Part shown: positions 1 through 9,389 of the stretch, piece by piece
Position numbering within the stretch: the first letter of the stretch is position 1
Layout: each line of letters begins with the position of its first letter
Origin: Hyphomicrobiales bacterium
GTDB lineage: Bacteria > Pseudomonadota > Alphaproteobacteria > Rhizobiales > Methyloligellaceae
Direction of reading: 5' to 3'
Length of the DNA: 64,000 nt
NCBI GenBank assembly: GCA_021775555.1
Contig: JAJFHP010000057.1
Span: forward strand, 124,001-188,000
Translations under genes and position numbers: made by a program
The notes under the pieces: model-generated
Seen by the model: the letters and a program-made list of their open reading frames with translations, nothing else
Database searches by the model: none
What the model was told of the DNA's origin: nothing

Positions 1-1827
1 TACGAAATCCTCGACCAGGAATGTCGTCTCGCCAACGGCCACGCCTTTCGGGTCAGCAAAGGCCTTGACGCGCCATGTTCCGGTCATCGCACGATCCAGC
101 AGCCCAAGAGTGAAACTCCGCCCGCCCGCACCCTGGTCAGGCAGCAGCGCACGTTTTTGCTCAACCCCGTCGGGGCGCTCGAACACCAGCGTCAGCGGCA
201 CGTCTGGTACAGCATTGGCCTTGCGGTCGCGCAGGAGTGCTGTCACGTGAACATCAGCGCCGGGGCGGTAAACGCCGCGCTCGGTGAACAGGTAGGCATC
301 GAGTGTGGTTGGCGCGGGGCGTCCGGTCACACCGCGATCTGACAGATCAAAACCCGGCTTGTTCATCTCCAGGAAGGAATAATCCCCGCCTGGTCCCGAA
401 GCCACCAGCACGGCGGGTGCCAGTCCACCCTTGCCCCGTGTCAGGCCGGGATCGAAGCGGACAGCACCGCGCACGTCGGTCGTCGCCGTACCGAGTATCT
501 CGTTGTTCATGGCAAGAAGCCGCAGCTCCACGCCCTTCATCGGGGCGGCGGTGGTCAGGGAGCGTATAAAGGCATGGATGCCATCATCTCCCGAAATTGC
601 GGCAACTCCCATGTCTGACACAACGAACCATTGCGCCGGCCGCTCACCCCAATATTCCGTCTTGTCCGCAGTTGCAGTGGCGGCAACAACGTAAATGCCC
701 GGTTGAAGCTTGGGCAGGGCTTCGTCAACCGGAAACGCGGTCGTGACATCCTTGTTCAGCGGACTTTCCACCGGCATTTTTCCGGACCAGACTTTCTCAC
801 CCTTCTGGCTGGCAAGGTCCTCGAGCGATCCGCCATGCATCTGGCGGAAAATCTCGCCGGAAACGATCATTGACCCAAGGCTTCTGTCACCGATCCGGTA
901 GATGGCGATATCGATTTCCTTGGTGTTGACCGAGATAATCGGAATGCCGCTCTGGCCGGTGCGCGGCAGCACATATCCACGGCCGGAAAAGTGGACCGCG
1001 GGCTTGCGGTCACGCACATAGACGGTGAAGCGGGCCGGCTTTAGCAGTGTCTCATCGACCACCGAGGGCAGCCCGGCGCGGACATCGACATTATAGCGGG
1101 TGCCGTGGCGCAGACCCTCAACACAGAGTTGCCTTTGGTCCGCGCTCACTGCGGCTGCGGCGGCCCCGTCAACACGGATAAATTTGGAATAACCGTCTTT
1201 AACAAGGGCAAGGTTTTCAGAAAACTGGATGCACATGCGCGGGCTGACCGCATCTGAATCGACGCTGTAGTTGGTTGACCTGAAACCGCGCTGCTCACGC
1301 AATCCGTCATAGATGGTCTGGATTGCAGGGGACGCTCGCAGCGAGAGGCTGGCCTTGTAGGCATCAAGCGCCGGGCGCCAGAATTGCCGGTCGGAAAGGA
1401 CCCTGCCGAGAAATGCGAGGGCGTTTGCTTTCAGGGATTTGTCGCCTGCCCGCTTGTAGGCGAGGAATGCCGCCGAGCTTGCCTGTTCCTGCAAGTCGTA
1501 GCGTTCATTATTGTCTTTGGGCTGAGTTGCGGCGAGGGCACCGGCGAGGGCAAACCATGTCCTGGCGGAGGCGGGGGCAAGTGTCGCTGCAGCGGCGTAG
1601 TTCGCAGCGGCGGCACGTATGTCGCCTTTGCGCTGGGCGCGATCACCAAGTCTCTTCCACTGGCTCGAGGAGCGTCGGGTGTAGCCCGGTGTCTGGGCAA
1701 GCTTCTGTTCGTAGCGCTCGGCGCTGGCAGCTATTTCTTCATGGAAAAATTCGCCGTCTGCCGCATGGGCGGGCGAGATCAGAGCAAGGATGATACAGAC
1801 AAAAAAGACGCAAAAAAAACGGGGCAT
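1..1827 (-). CDS. Alpha-2-macroglobulin family protein, N-terminal part (runs off the window)
   Basis: A single reading frame of 609 codons is open from an ATG at 1827 to the window edge, so the C-terminal part, where a thioester or bait region would lie, is not visible. It begins with a signal peptide (MPRFFCVFF..., hydrophobic core, cleavage likely after SPAHA). A helical, tetratricopeptide-like stretch rich in Ala follows to about residue 170. Then come macroglobulin-type beta domains with the phrases YVLPRTGQSGIP, TERGVYRPGADVHVTALLRD and FLVEDFV, which are typical of bacterial YfhM-like alpha-2-macroglobulins. The family traps periplasmic or external proteases and often pairs with penicillin-binding protein PbpC. 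A strong GGAGG ribosome site lies 8-10 bases before the ATG. The partner gene, if any, is outside the window. Family assignment is firm; the trapping role is family knowledge. Confidence 0.9.
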   Translation of the reverse strand, partial: MPRFFCVFFVCIILALISPAHAADGEFFHEEIAASAERYEQKLAQTPGYTRRSSSQWKRLGDRAQRKGDIRAAAANYAAAATLAPASARTWFALAGALAATQPKDNNERYDLQEQASSAAFLAYKRAGDKSLKANALAFLGRVLSDRQFWRPALDAYKASLSLRASPAIQTIYDGLREQRGFRSTNYSVDSDAVSPRMCIQFSENLALVKDGYSKFIRVDGAAAAAVSADQRQLCVEGLRHGTRYNVDVRAGLPSVVDETLLKPARFTVYVRDRKPAVHFSGRGYVLPRTGQSGIPIISVNTKEIDIAIYRIGDRSLGSMIVSGEIFRQMHGGSLEDLASQKGEKVWSGKMPVESPLNKDVTTAFPVDEALPKLQPGIYVVAATATADKTEYWGERPAQWFVVSDMGVAAISGDDGIHAFIRSLTTAAPMKGVELRLLAMNNEILGTATTDVRGAVRFDPGLTRGKGGLAPAVLVASGPGGDYSFLEMNKPGFDLSDRGVTGRPAPTTLDAYLFTERGVYRPGADVHVTALLRDRKANAVPDVPLTLVFERPDGVEQKRALLPDQGAGGRSFTLGLLDRAMTGTWRVKAFADPKGVAVGETTFLVEDFV

Positions 1828-2005
1828 ACTGCAAGCCTCCTGCAGTTAAATCACAAACTGTCCCCCGTTTTATCCGCCACGGACACTCTCACGAGCGATG
1901 CTGCGTGAAAACATTCTGGGCGCAATCCCTCTCCCATTGCAAGCTGGAATCTGATGCAGGAGTTTCTTCGACAGCTACCCGGGGATGATATTCCAGCTCC
2001 TTGTC

Positions 2006-3805
2006 TCAGCCCTGTGCCGTGATCGCCTCCAGGAACAGTTCGCCGAAGCCTTTCAGCTTGCGCGGGCCAACGCCGTTGATGTCGGCCATCTGGTCCAGGG
2101 TTGCGGGGCGTTCACGCGCCATTTCCATCAATGTTGTATCGGGGAACACCACATAGGCAGGTACGTTTTTCTCGTGGGCGATCTCCAGCCTGAGAGTCTT
2201 GAGGGCGGCAAGAAGGTCCTGGTCACCCTCGGCCACGGGTAATTGCCCGGACTTGCGTTTTTTGCCCTTGCGGGCAGGTTTGCTCAGGTCGATCTCGCGA
2301 AGCCAAAAGGTTTCTTCGCCTTTTGCGACGCGCGCGCCGAGGCGCGTGATCTGAAGCGCACCGTATTTCTGGATATTGATGGAGATATATGTGCCGGCGA
2401 CCGCCTGTCGAATGAAGGCCTGCCAGTATTCTTTCGGATAGTCCGCGCCTGCTCCATAGCCCGTGTGCCGGTCATGGCCCCGATCGAGGATTTTCTGGGT
2501 TTTTGCGCCGCGCAGCACTTCGATAATATGCGCGCCGCCGAACATCTGTCCGGTGTCCTTGATCACAGAGAGCAGCATCTGCGCGTTGCGCGTACCATCG
2601 ATCATCTTCGGGGGGTCGAGGCAGTTGTCGCAATTGCCACAAGCACTTGCCTCTTCATCGAAATAAGCGAGCAGTGTGGTGCGCCGGCACGAGGCGGCCT
2701 CGCAATAAGCCAGCAGCGCATCGAGACGTTTATGCTCACGCATCTTGTGCGCTTCGTCTTCGCCGTCCTGCTCTATGAAGCGGCGGCGCTGGGCCATGTC
2801 GGCAAGACCAAAGAGCAGGAGGGTTTCTGCCGGCAGGCCGTCGCGTCCGGCGCGGCCGATCTCCTGATAATAAGCTTCCATGGAGCCAGGCAGGTTCATA
2901 TGGCAGACATAGCGGATGTCCGGCTTGTCCACGCCCATGCCAAAAGCGATGGTTGCCACCATGGTAACGGCATTCTCGCTCATGAACCGGTTCTGGTTTT
3001 CTCTGCGTGTTTGTGCATCAAGACCCGCATGATAGGCGATGGCATTGAAGCCTGATGCGTTCAGGAAGTCCGCCACTTCGCCGGTGAGTTTGCGCGATAG
3101 GCAATAGACGATACCGGCCTCCGCGCGCTTGTCTTCAAGGAAGGCGAGCAGTTGTGTCTTCCATTCGGTTTTAGGCAGGACCGCGAGCTTCAGATTGGGC
3201 CGGTCGAAGCCATGCACGATGATACGGCCCTTCCCGCGAAAGAGCTTGGCGGCAATATCAGCCCGGGTCGCTTCATCAGCGGTAGCCGTAAAGCCCGAGA
3301 TTGCCGCGTGAGGAAAATGTTCGCGCAAGCTCGAGAGCCGCTCATATTCAGGGCGGAAACTCATCCCCCATTTGGAGATGCAGTGCGCTTCGTCAACCAC
3401 GAAAAGTGCGGGCTTCAGCTTCGCAATTGCATCCAGCATACGCTGCGTCATGAGCCGTTCCGGCGAGAGGTAGAGCAGCCTGCAGTCGCCCGCGGCAACC
3501 GCGCGCCAGTTTGCGACCTGTTCCTCGCGCGTCAGTCCGGAATGAATGGAGACCGCCGGAACCCCGTTGGCGCGCAATGCAGCCACCTGATCGTCCATCA
3601 GTGCAACAAGCGGTGACACCACCACTGTTAGCCTGTCCGACAGTAGCGCGGGTATCTGGTAGCATAGAGATTTCCCTGCCCCCGTCGGCATGACAACGAG
3701 CGCACTTTCGCCTGAGGCGAGGAGATCAACGATCTCCTCCTGTCCCGGGCGGAACGCGCCATAGCCGAAAATGTCATGGAGAATTTGCGCCGCACTCTTC
3801 GTCAT
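2006..3805 (-). CDS. recQ: ATP-dependent DNA helicase RecQ
   Basis: 599 residues, the usual RecQ length. Visible in order are Walker A (PTGAGKS, about residues 40-46), the DEAH box (residues 138-141, VVDEAHCISKWG), the helicase C domain with QEIGRAGRDG, a four-cysteine RQC zinc site (CEAASC ... CGNCDNC), the winged helix, and a C-terminal HRDC domain (VFPDTTLMEMA, INGVGPRKLKGFGELFLEAI). RecQ unwinds DNA 3' to 5' in RecF-pathway recombination and replication-fork repair. It stands alone between two unrelated leftward genes, with 178 bases to the macroglobulin gene downstream. No truncation or missing motif is seen. Confidence 0.97.
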   Translation of the reverse strand: MTKSAAQILHDIFGYGAFRPGQEEIVDLLASGESALVVMPTGAGKSLCYQIPALLSDRLTVVVSPLVALMDDQVAALRANGVPAVSIHSGLTREEQVANWRAVAAGDCRLLYLSPERLMTQRMLDAIAKLKPALFVVDEAHCISKWGMSFRPEYERLSSLREHFPHAAISGFTATADEATRADIAAKLFRGKGRIIVHGFDRPNLKLAVLPKTEWKTQLLAFLEDKRAEAGIVYCLSRKLTGEVADFLNASGFNAIAYHAGLDAQTRRENQNRFMSENAVTMVATIAFGMGVDKPDIRYVCHMNLPGSMEAYYQEIGRAGRDGLPAETLLLFGLADMAQRRRFIEQDGEDEAHKMREHKRLDALLAYCEAASCRRTTLLAYFDEEASACGNCDNCLDPPKMIDGTRNAQMLLSVIKDTGQMFGGAHIIEVLRGAKTQKILDRGHDRHTGYGAGADYPKEYWQAFIRQAVAGTYISINIQKYGALQITRLGARVAKGEETFWLREIDLSKPARKGKKRKSGQLPVAEGDQDLLAALKTLRLEIAHEKNVPAYVVFPDTTLMEMARERPATLDQMADINGVGPRKLKGFGELFLEAITAQG

Positions 3806-3832
3806 GGCGCAACTCTATACGAGTCGCTCGAG

Positions 3833-4207
3833 TTATGAAGCTGCCTGGACCGAGACGACGCGGAATGTCCGTAACTCGTCATCATGCTCCATGATCGAGA
3901 CATATTCACCGGAGTTGAAAGCATGATCTCCGAAACGGTATCCCGTTTCGTCATCCTCTTCGTCTCCGTGGATATCGTAGTGGAAAGCCCATTTTCCCCC
4001 GGCCTTGCGCACCAGGTGACCTACTTCATCTTCCTGGCCGGCCCAGAAACGATGGACCCGGCACTGATCCCGATGATTGTCCCATTCCGCGCGATTGATT
4101 TTCCCCTCTGCGTCAAGCGGCGCAGAAAACTCATAGCCATGTTTGGCGCTGCCCGAGGGGAAGTCATGGTCACGGGCAAGCTCAAGCCTGATTTTCTTGA
4201 TGGTCAT
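3833..4207 (-). CDS. Conserved hypothetical protein, 124 aa
   Basis: A small acidic soluble protein (starts MTIKKIRLELARDHDFPSGS) without signal peptide or membrane segment. It contains GYEFSAPLDAEGKI, a HRFWAGQEDEVGHLVRK stretch, and FHYDIHGDEEDDETGYRFGD followed by FNSGEYVSI. The pattern, with many His/Asp/Glu and aromatic residues, resembles a small alphaproteobacterial protein of unknown function often seen near stress genes; I do not recognise a named family with certainty. It lies 21 bases downstream of the universal stress protein gene on the same strand, so the two probably form one transcript. Function unknown. Confidence 0.8.
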   Translation of the reverse strand: MTIKKIRLELARDHDFPSGSAKHGYEFSAPLDAEGKINRAEWDNHRDQCRVHRFWAGQEDEVGHLVRKAGGKWAFHYDIHGDEEDDETGYRFGDHAFNSGEYVSIMEHDDELRTFRVVSVQAAS

Positions 4208-4228
4208 GTGATTCTCCGTGGAAGGGAT

Positions 4229-5068
4229 TTAGTGAGACATCAGCACTGGAACGATCATGTTTTGCAGCAAGTGCTGGGTTGCCCCGCCAAACAGGCGTTC
4301 GCGAAGTCGCGAATGACTGTAACAACCAGTGATGAGCAGATCGCCATCCTGTTCGGACGTGAATGCGAGCAGTGTTTCACCGGCGCTCTTGTCACTCTTG
4401 TTCAGCGCCACTGCTTCCGCCTTGACGCCATGGCGGGCAAGCGTGCGTGCCAGGTCCGCACCACCCGAGCCCAGTGTATCCTTGGCCTCTCCGCCCTCAC
4501 TGACAGTGACGATGCTGACACCCTTTGCCTTCTTCAGCAGTGGCAGCGCGTCGAAAGCCGCGCGTGCAGCCTCGCGTGATCCATCCCAGCCAACCACCAT
4601 CTGCCCCGCGAGGTTTCCAAACTTTCCATTCTTTGGAACCGTGAGGACCGGGCGTCCCGAGCCCAGGATCACATCAGCCGCCAAATCACCGACGCGCTGT
4701 TCGCTATCGCTCTGGCCCATGATTACCAGGTCTGCGCAGCGCGTTTGCTCGGTAATGTTATGAAGCAGGTCGGGGTGGACAGATGTATCATCCTGCCCTC
4801 GCCATTCACTCTGCACCTTCGAGGCTTTGATGGCCTTGGTGAAGCCATCCTTTATGGCTTCTGCATCCTTGTGCATGATATCGATATATTGCTCAATGAT
4901 ATCGGGTGGCACCTGTGCGCCGATGGTGCCCATGACGGGCACGCCCGGGCTAACATGCAGTCCAATCAGATGGGCTTCAAAGCTATCAGCCAGCGGCAGG
5001 GCCACATCCATGATGCTTGAGACACTGTCCGGCCGTGCCAGGTAGACTGCAATTGTTTTGTAAGACAT
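4229..5068 (-). CDS. Universal stress protein, tandem UspA domains
   Basis: 279 residues from the ATG at 5068 (MSYKTIAVYLARPDS), preferred over an upstream in-frame start because a GAGGA ribosome site lies just before it. Two UspA folds are fused: the first spans about residues 1-140, with VIMGQSDSEQRVGDLAADVIL at its end region, and the second begins at QMVVGWDGSREAARAAF. The C-terminal phrase GCYSHSRLRERLFGGA approximates the nucleotide-binding G-x2-G-x9-G motif. Tandem Usp proteins bind ATP and are induced by stress and low oxygen. An FNR-type box lies 65-78 bases upstream of the start codon, consistent with oxygen control. Substrate or partner is unknown. Confidence 0.92.
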   Translation of the reverse strand: MSYKTIAVYLARPDSVSSIMDVALPLADSFEAHLIGLHVSPGVPVMGTIGAQVPPDIIEQYIDIMHKDAEAIKDGFTKAIKASKVQSEWRGQDDTSVHPDLLHNITEQTRCADLVIMGQSDSEQRVGDLAADVILGSGRPVLTVPKNGKFGNLAGQMVVGWDGSREAARAAFDALPLLKKAKGVSIVTVSEGGEAKDTLGSGGADLARTLARHGVKAEAVALNKSDKSAGETLLAFTSEQDGDLLITGCYSHSRLRERLFGGATQHLLQNMIVPVLMSH

Positions 5069-5132
5069 CTCATTCCTCACAAGCTTGATAAGCAATTGTG
5101 CAGTACATTAGCGGCTACGACGAGGGCTGGCA

Positions 5133-5146
5133 TTGACATCAATCAA
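5133..5146. promoter_or_regulatory. FNR-type binding site, TTGACATCAATCAA
   Basis: The sequence fits the FNR consensus TTGAY-N4-RTCAA with no mismatch in the half-sites. It lies in the divergent region between the universal stress protein gene (leftward) and the amino-acid permease gene (rightward). A weaker second copy, TTGATTTGGGTCAT, follows at 5148-5161. An FNR-type regulator is encoded at 9944-10666. Binding is inferred. Confidence 0.7.
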
Positions 5147-5226
5147 TTTGATTTGGGTCATTGAACTGACACGCATCACAGGTGCTGTTGTGAAGGCCTT
5201 GAGGCGCGCGAAGGGAAATCAAACAA

Positions 5227-6462
5227 ATGAAAAGAAAGACCGGCACGTCGCAGTCCCCGGGCCTCAAACGCTCGCTCGGTCTCACTCTCGTGGTCCTGTA
5301 TGGGCTTGGCGTTACGATCGGGGCGGGAATTTATGTTTTGATCGGCGCGACAGCCGGACAGGCTGGCCTGTATGCCCCCTTGTCCTTCGGTATCGCAGCG
5401 CTTGTCATGGCCCCGACCGCCGCCTCATTTGCGGAGCTGTCCTCGCGTATGCCGGTGAGCGCGGGTGAAGCCGCATATGTGCGCGAAGGGTTCAGCTCAC
5501 GAGGTCTCGCGCTGGCCGTCGGTTTGCTTGTGGTGACGGCGGGCTCGGTATCAGCTGCGGCGGTTGCCATCGGTGCGGCGGGGTATATCGCAGTATTTAT
5601 TGCAGCTCCCGAAACCCTGATCATAACACTGGTGGTCCTGGCCATGGGGCTTGCCGCCGCTTGGGGCATTCTGGAATCGGTGTCTTTTGCAGGTGTGCTG
5701 ACGCTTATCGAGATAGGTGGATTGGTCCTGATTGTCGTGGCCTGCATTGGCCATGACCCGACCATCACACTTCGTTTGGGAGAAGTTGTTCCCAGCAACT
5801 TTGATCCGGTGATCTGGAGCGGTATCTTTTCAGCCGGGCTTCTGGCTTTTTTCGCCTTTATCGGCTTTGAGGACCTGGTCAATATTGCCGAAGAGGTAAA
5901 GCATCCGCTCAAGGTGCTGCCATGGGCCATCTTCCTGACACTCGCTCTCTCAACGCTCATTTATGTGATGGTGGTCTCCGTCGCAGTATTGTCTGTGCCG
6001 GTGGAGGGGTTGGCGGCCTCCAAAGCGCCGCTCGGATTTGTCTATGAAAGCGTGACGGGAGGTTCGCCACTGGTCATCAGCGCCATTGCCATCGTGGCCA
6101 CACTCAATGGTATCATCGTGCAGATGATCATGGCATCACGGGTGCTCTACGGATTATCGTCACAGGGAGATCTTCCCGAAATTCTCTCAAGAGTCAGTCC
6201 CCTGACGCGGACTCCGCTCATCGCCACCGCGCTGGTGGTTGCCATAATTCTCATTCTCGCCCTGTTGTTTCCGATAGGAAGCCTGGCCGAGATGACATCA
6301 CGGGTGACATTGACCATTTTCTCTCTGGTCAACCTGGCGCTATTGAGAATAAAGCTGCGCGAAGATGTATCGCCTGAAGGCATTTTCACCGTCAGGTTGT
6401 GGGTTCCGCTTGCAGGATTGGCGGGAAGCCTTCTCCTGCTGGTCTATGACGCCATCATCTAG
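5227..6462 (+). CDS. APC-superfamily amino acid permease
   Basis: 411 residues with about eleven or twelve hydrophobic segments. The first carries the APC signature GVTIGAGIYVLIGATAG, the helix-breaking region in the first transmembrane segment that binds the amino group of the substrate. The conserved SFAELSSRMP loop follows, and FFAFIGFEDLVNIAEEVKHP marks segment 6. It is somewhat shorter than many APC carriers. The fold is an inner-membrane secondary transporter for amino acids or polyamines; substrate cannot be read from sequence. It is followed after 14 bases by the MMPL transporter gene, so the two are probably co-transcribed from the divergent region that holds the FNR-type box. Confidence 0.93.
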   Translation: MKRKTGTSQSPGLKRSLGLTLVVLYGLGVTIGAGIYVLIGATAGQAGLYAPLSFGIAALVMAPTAASFAELSSRMPVSAGEAAYVREGFSSRGLALAVGLLVVTAGSVSAAAVAIGAAGYIAVFIAAPETLIITLVVLAMGLAAAWGILESVSFAGVLTLIEIGGLVLIVVACIGHDPTITLRLGEVVPSNFDPVIWSGIFSAGLLAFFAFIGFEDLVNIAEEVKHPLKVLPWAIFLTLALSTLIYVMVVSVAVLSVPVEGLAASKAPLGFVYESVTGGSPLVISAIAIVATLNGIIVQMIMASRVLYGLSSQGDLPEILSRVSPLTRTPLIATALVVAIILILALLFPIGSLAEMTSRVTLTIFSLVNLALLRIKLREDVSPEGIFTVRLWVPLAGLAGSLLLLVYDAII

Positions 6463-6476
6463 AGCAAGGTGCATAT

Positions 6477-8795
6477 ATGAGCAGTGGTAAGAGTCGCAAG
6501 GGCTTCTGGTTCAGCTTCGGAATAGAGCGCCTTGGCCTTGTTGCGCTCAAGGCACCGCTGATTTCAGCCCTCCTGATTGCGCTGGTCTCCATAGCTGCCG
6601 TGCCCGGCATGATGTCCATGTCCGTTGATGATTCCCTGAGCGAGTTGTTCCGGACCGATACGCAAGAGTTCCGCCGCTACGAGCAGGTTTCCAAACGCTT
6701 TCCCTCGAGTGAGTTCGACGTTCTGGTCGTCATTGAGAATGACAGGTTGCTCACGCCGGGAAATCTTGATGCGGTTCGCAACGTCATTCTTGACCTGCAG
6801 CTGATAGAGGGGCTGAAGGGTCAGATATCCATGTTTTCAGTCCGCGAGGCGCCGGACGAAACAGGTTTTGCGCCCGCACTGTTCCCAACTCAGTTGCCAA
6901 CAGGCGAAGCGTTTGACGTCTTGATGAAACGGGTGCGTGAAAACGAGATCATTCGTGGAAAACTCCTCTCGGAAGACGGCACTCTGGCGCTGGTGGTTTT
7001 ATCCCTCGACAAGGACAAGGTGCTTGAAATTGGTCTCAAGAAGACCATTCGGGAAATTGAAACCACGGTGGAGGCAGCGCTCGAGCCAACGCAATTGCGC
7101 GCCCAACTGGCGGGGGCGCCAGTGATGCAACTGGAAATCCGGAACGCCGTCCAGCGTGACCGTCTCGTTTATAACGGCCTGGGTTTCGCCCTTGGGGGGC
7201 TCATAGCCTTTATCTTTTTCGGCTCCTTCCGGCATATGCTTATTGCTGTGGCCGGGCCGGCGGCCGGGGTGCTGTGGTCGCTCGGAGCTGTTGGCTATCT
7301 CGGCTTCAAGCTCAACCTGTTCGTCAATGTGATTACCCCGCTCATCATAGTGAACGGTTTTTCCGACTCCATGCACCTGGTGTTCAATGTCAGACGCGAA
7401 CTCATGGCCGGTGTAGGCCGCCTGGAAGCCGCACGCATAGCGGTCATAAATGTGGCGCCGGCCTGTTTTCTCACCGCGTTGACGGCGGCGATTGCACTGG
7501 CATCCTTCATTTTCGCAGAGTCCGCGCTTATCAGGACCTTTGGCGGTGCTTCGACGATTGCCGTGCTTTTGTCTTACGTAGCGGTCGTGGTTGTCGTGCC
7601 CACATTGTCGGCCCTGTTGCTGCCACGCGAAAGCACGCAGCAGACACCGGGAGTTGGCCGCGATAGAGCCATAGGCACTCTGGGCAAGTGGTCGGAAAGT
7701 CTTTTCCGGCATCTCGCACGAAAACCGCTCGGGTATGTTGTAACCGGGATCATCCTCGTAGGCGTCATGGGAGCTGCCTATGTAAATCTTCAGCCGCATT
7801 ACCGTCTTGCCGACCAGGTGCCCGACCAGGAGCAGGCGCTGGCTGCGACCAGCCGGCTTGACGAAAAGCTCACAGGGGCCAATCCGGTCCACGTCATGAT
7901 CGAGTGGAAAGGTGGCCAATCAATCTATTCGCCTGACGTTCTGGCGGCGGTGGCCGCGGCCCATAGTGCCGTTGAGAAACAGGCCGGGCTTGGCAATGTC
8001 TGGTCGGTGGAAACGCTCCGGCGCTGGCTGGAGAAGGCGGGGGATTCGAGTGTGGAAACCTTGAAGAAATATATTGATCTGCTGCCCGAACATCTGGTGC
8101 GCCGCTTTATCGCCGTCGATGAGATGGCCGTAATCGTGTCGGCAAGATTGCCTGATGTGGATGCCAGCGAAATTCTTCCCGTCGTGGATCAGCTCGACGA
8201 GAGTCTGGTGCCTCTGCGTAAGCAGTATCCCGCCTTTGAATTTTCAGTGACGGGGCTGCCGGCGATTGCCGCACGCAATTCCGCGAAAATGATCTGGGAA
8301 CTCAATGTGGGGCTGGTGAGCGATATTGCTGTCGTGATCATTTTCCTCGGGCTGGCATTCCGCTCCTTATTTGCAAGCATCGTCAGTGTGCTGCCCAGCA
8401 CGTTGCCCATCTTTGCCACTGGCGCATTTTTATGGATGACGGGGGATGGATTGCATTTTGCAAGCATCATTGCACTGACTGTTGCGTTCGGCCTGGCACT
8501 CGACAGCACCATTCATTTCCTCAACCGTTATGACATTGAGGAGCGGGATGAAAAAGGGAACCTGCGAGAGACGGGCGAAGCACTGGCGCGCACGGCCCGT
8601 ATGATAGGGCCGGTCCTCACCCTCACAACAATTGTTCTGGCGCTTGGTCTCGGCGTGACGATCTTCTCGGACTTGCCATCCTTGCGGGTGTTCGGACAGT
8701 TGAGCGGGGCAACCTTGCTCGCGGCACTGGTGGCGCAGCTTATTGTCCTGCCGGCCTCTATTGCCTTGCTGCGCCGCTTTTGGAAGCGGACTTAA
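6477..8795 (+). CDS. MMPL/RND-family transporter
   Basis: 772 residues with the duplicated RND layout. A short cytoplasmic N-terminus and TM1 are followed by a large periplasmic loop (about residues 60-240), a five- or six-helix bundle starting near VYNGLGFALGGLIAFIF, and then the same arrangement again: a second loop at about 440-600 and helices from LNVGLVSDIAVVIIFLGL on. Motifs such as PLIIVNGFSDSMHLVF and VAFGLALDSTIHFLNRYD match the conserved helix-4 acidic sites of the family and mark it as MMPL-like (sterol-sensing-domain type) rather than AcrB-like. Such proteins export hydrophobic or lipidic molecules using the proton gradient. No membrane-fusion partner is adjacent. It overlaps the convergent cytochrome gene by 4 bases. 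Confidence 0.92.
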   Translation: MSSGKSRKGFWFSFGIERLGLVALKAPLISALLIALVSIAAVPGMMSMSVDDSLSELFRTDTQEFRRYEQVSKRFPSSEFDVLVVIENDRLLTPGNLDAVRNVILDLQLIEGLKGQISMFSVREAPDETGFAPALFPTQLPTGEAFDVLMKRVRENEIIRGKLLSEDGTLALVVLSLDKDKVLEIGLKKTIREIETTVEAALEPTQLRAQLAGAPVMQLEIRNAVQRDRLVYNGLGFALGGLIAFIFFGSFRHMLIAVAGPAAGVLWSLGAVGYLGFKLNLFVNVITPLIIVNGFSDSMHLVFNVRRELMAGVGRLEAARIAVINVAPACFLTALTAAIALASFIFAESALIRTFGGASTIAVLLSYVAVVVVVPTLSALLLPRESTQQTPGVGRDRAIGTLGKWSESLFRHLARKPLGYVVTGIILVGVMGAAYVNLQPHYRLADQVPDQEQALAATSRLDEKLTGANPVHVMIEWKGGQSIYSPDVLAAVAAAHSAVEKQAGLGNVWSVETLRRWLEKAGDSSVETLKKYIDLLPEHLVRRFIAVDEMAVIVSARLPDVDASEILPVVDQLDESLVPLRKQYPAFEFSVTGLPAIAARNSAKMIWELNVGLVSDIAVVIIFLGLAFRSLFASIVSVLPSTLPIFATGAFLWMTGDGLHFASIIALTVAFGLALDSTIHFLNRYDIEERDEKGNLRETGEALARTARMIGPVLTLTTIVLALGLGVTIFSDLPSLRVFGQLSGATLLAALVAQLIVLPASIALLRRFWKRT

Positions 8796-9136
8796 GGCAG
8801 CTTGGGTTTCAGGGATCGGATATAGGCGACGAGATCCGCAATCGCCTGACGCGACAGGTTGAAGTCGGGCATTTGCGTCCCTGGTTTCGAATGCGCCGGA
8901 TTTGCGAGGAATAATGGCAATCGAAGCAATTCCTCTTCCCCACGATTGGCAATGGTCATAAAGGGCGGAACATCCGCTTTTGCCTGTTTCTGATCCGGCG
9001 TCACCAGGTGACATGACGCGCACCATTGCGTGGCGAGGCGTTTGCCGTTGGCCAGATCGTCGAGTGCATGTGAGGGGCGAGGCACAAGAAGCACGGTGAG
9101 GGAGATGGTGATCGCCAGATAGGTTCTCAAATTCAT
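8792..9136 (-). CDS. Small periplasmic c-type cytochrome
   Basis: 114 residues: a signal peptide (about 1-24, cleavage after PSHA), one haem-attachment motif CASCH at residues 39-43, and a methionine in TQMPDF (Met89) placed as the distal ligand, followed by the C-terminal helix IADLVAYIRSL. This is a class I monohaem cytochrome c of about 90 mature residues, an electron carrier in the periplasm. An AGGAGA ribosome site precedes the ATG by 8 bases. The FNR-type box at 9208-9221 would place a class II transcription start near 9173, leaving a short leader, so oxygen control is plausible. Redox partner unknown. Confidence 0.93.
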   Translation of the reverse strand: MNLRTYLAITISLTVLLVPRPSHALDDLANGKRLATQWCASCHLVTPDQKQAKADVPPFMTIANRGEEELLRLPLFLANPAHSKPGTQMPDFNLSRQAIADLVAYIRSLKPKLP

Positions 9137-9207
9137 ACCGGGCGATCTCCTGTGCGACTCATTTGCTCTATCGCATAGCAGATTGCCAAATGCATTCCAG
9201 CAATAAT

Positions 9208-9221
9208 TTGACGCAGATCAA
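9208..9221. promoter_or_regulatory. FNR-type binding site, TTGACGCAGATCAA
   Basis: Matches TTGAY-N4-RTCAA exactly. It sits in the 250-base divergent region between the cytochrome c gene (leftward) and the hemerythrin-like gene (rightward), centred at 9214.5. With usual class II spacing (-41.5) it would direct transcription from about 9173 leftward or 9256 rightward. The FNR-like regulator gene is 700 bases away. Confidence 0.75.
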
Positions 9222-9389
9222 TGAGCATTCCCTGAGTTTATGCGAGTTCTCGCAATCAGTGAAGCTGGGGTAGTTCGTCCCGCAAATGGGGGAAGGGTCT
9301 GGTCGAGTGTTGCCATTATGCTCTGCACAAATCGTGGCTCGCACTCAATGGGCTGGAGGAGTGGCGAGGTTTTTCTGAGCAGCAGCGAA

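Noticed and set aside
2243-3055. 270-codon open frame on the plus strand across recQ
   Set aside because: It is the antisense shadow of an intact recQ with all motifs; the translated sequence has no recognisable family.
6999-7919. 306-codon open frame on the minus strand across the MMPL gene
   Set aside because: Antisense to a clear RND-type transporter; composition is low-complexity His/Arg/Gly-rich and shows no domain.
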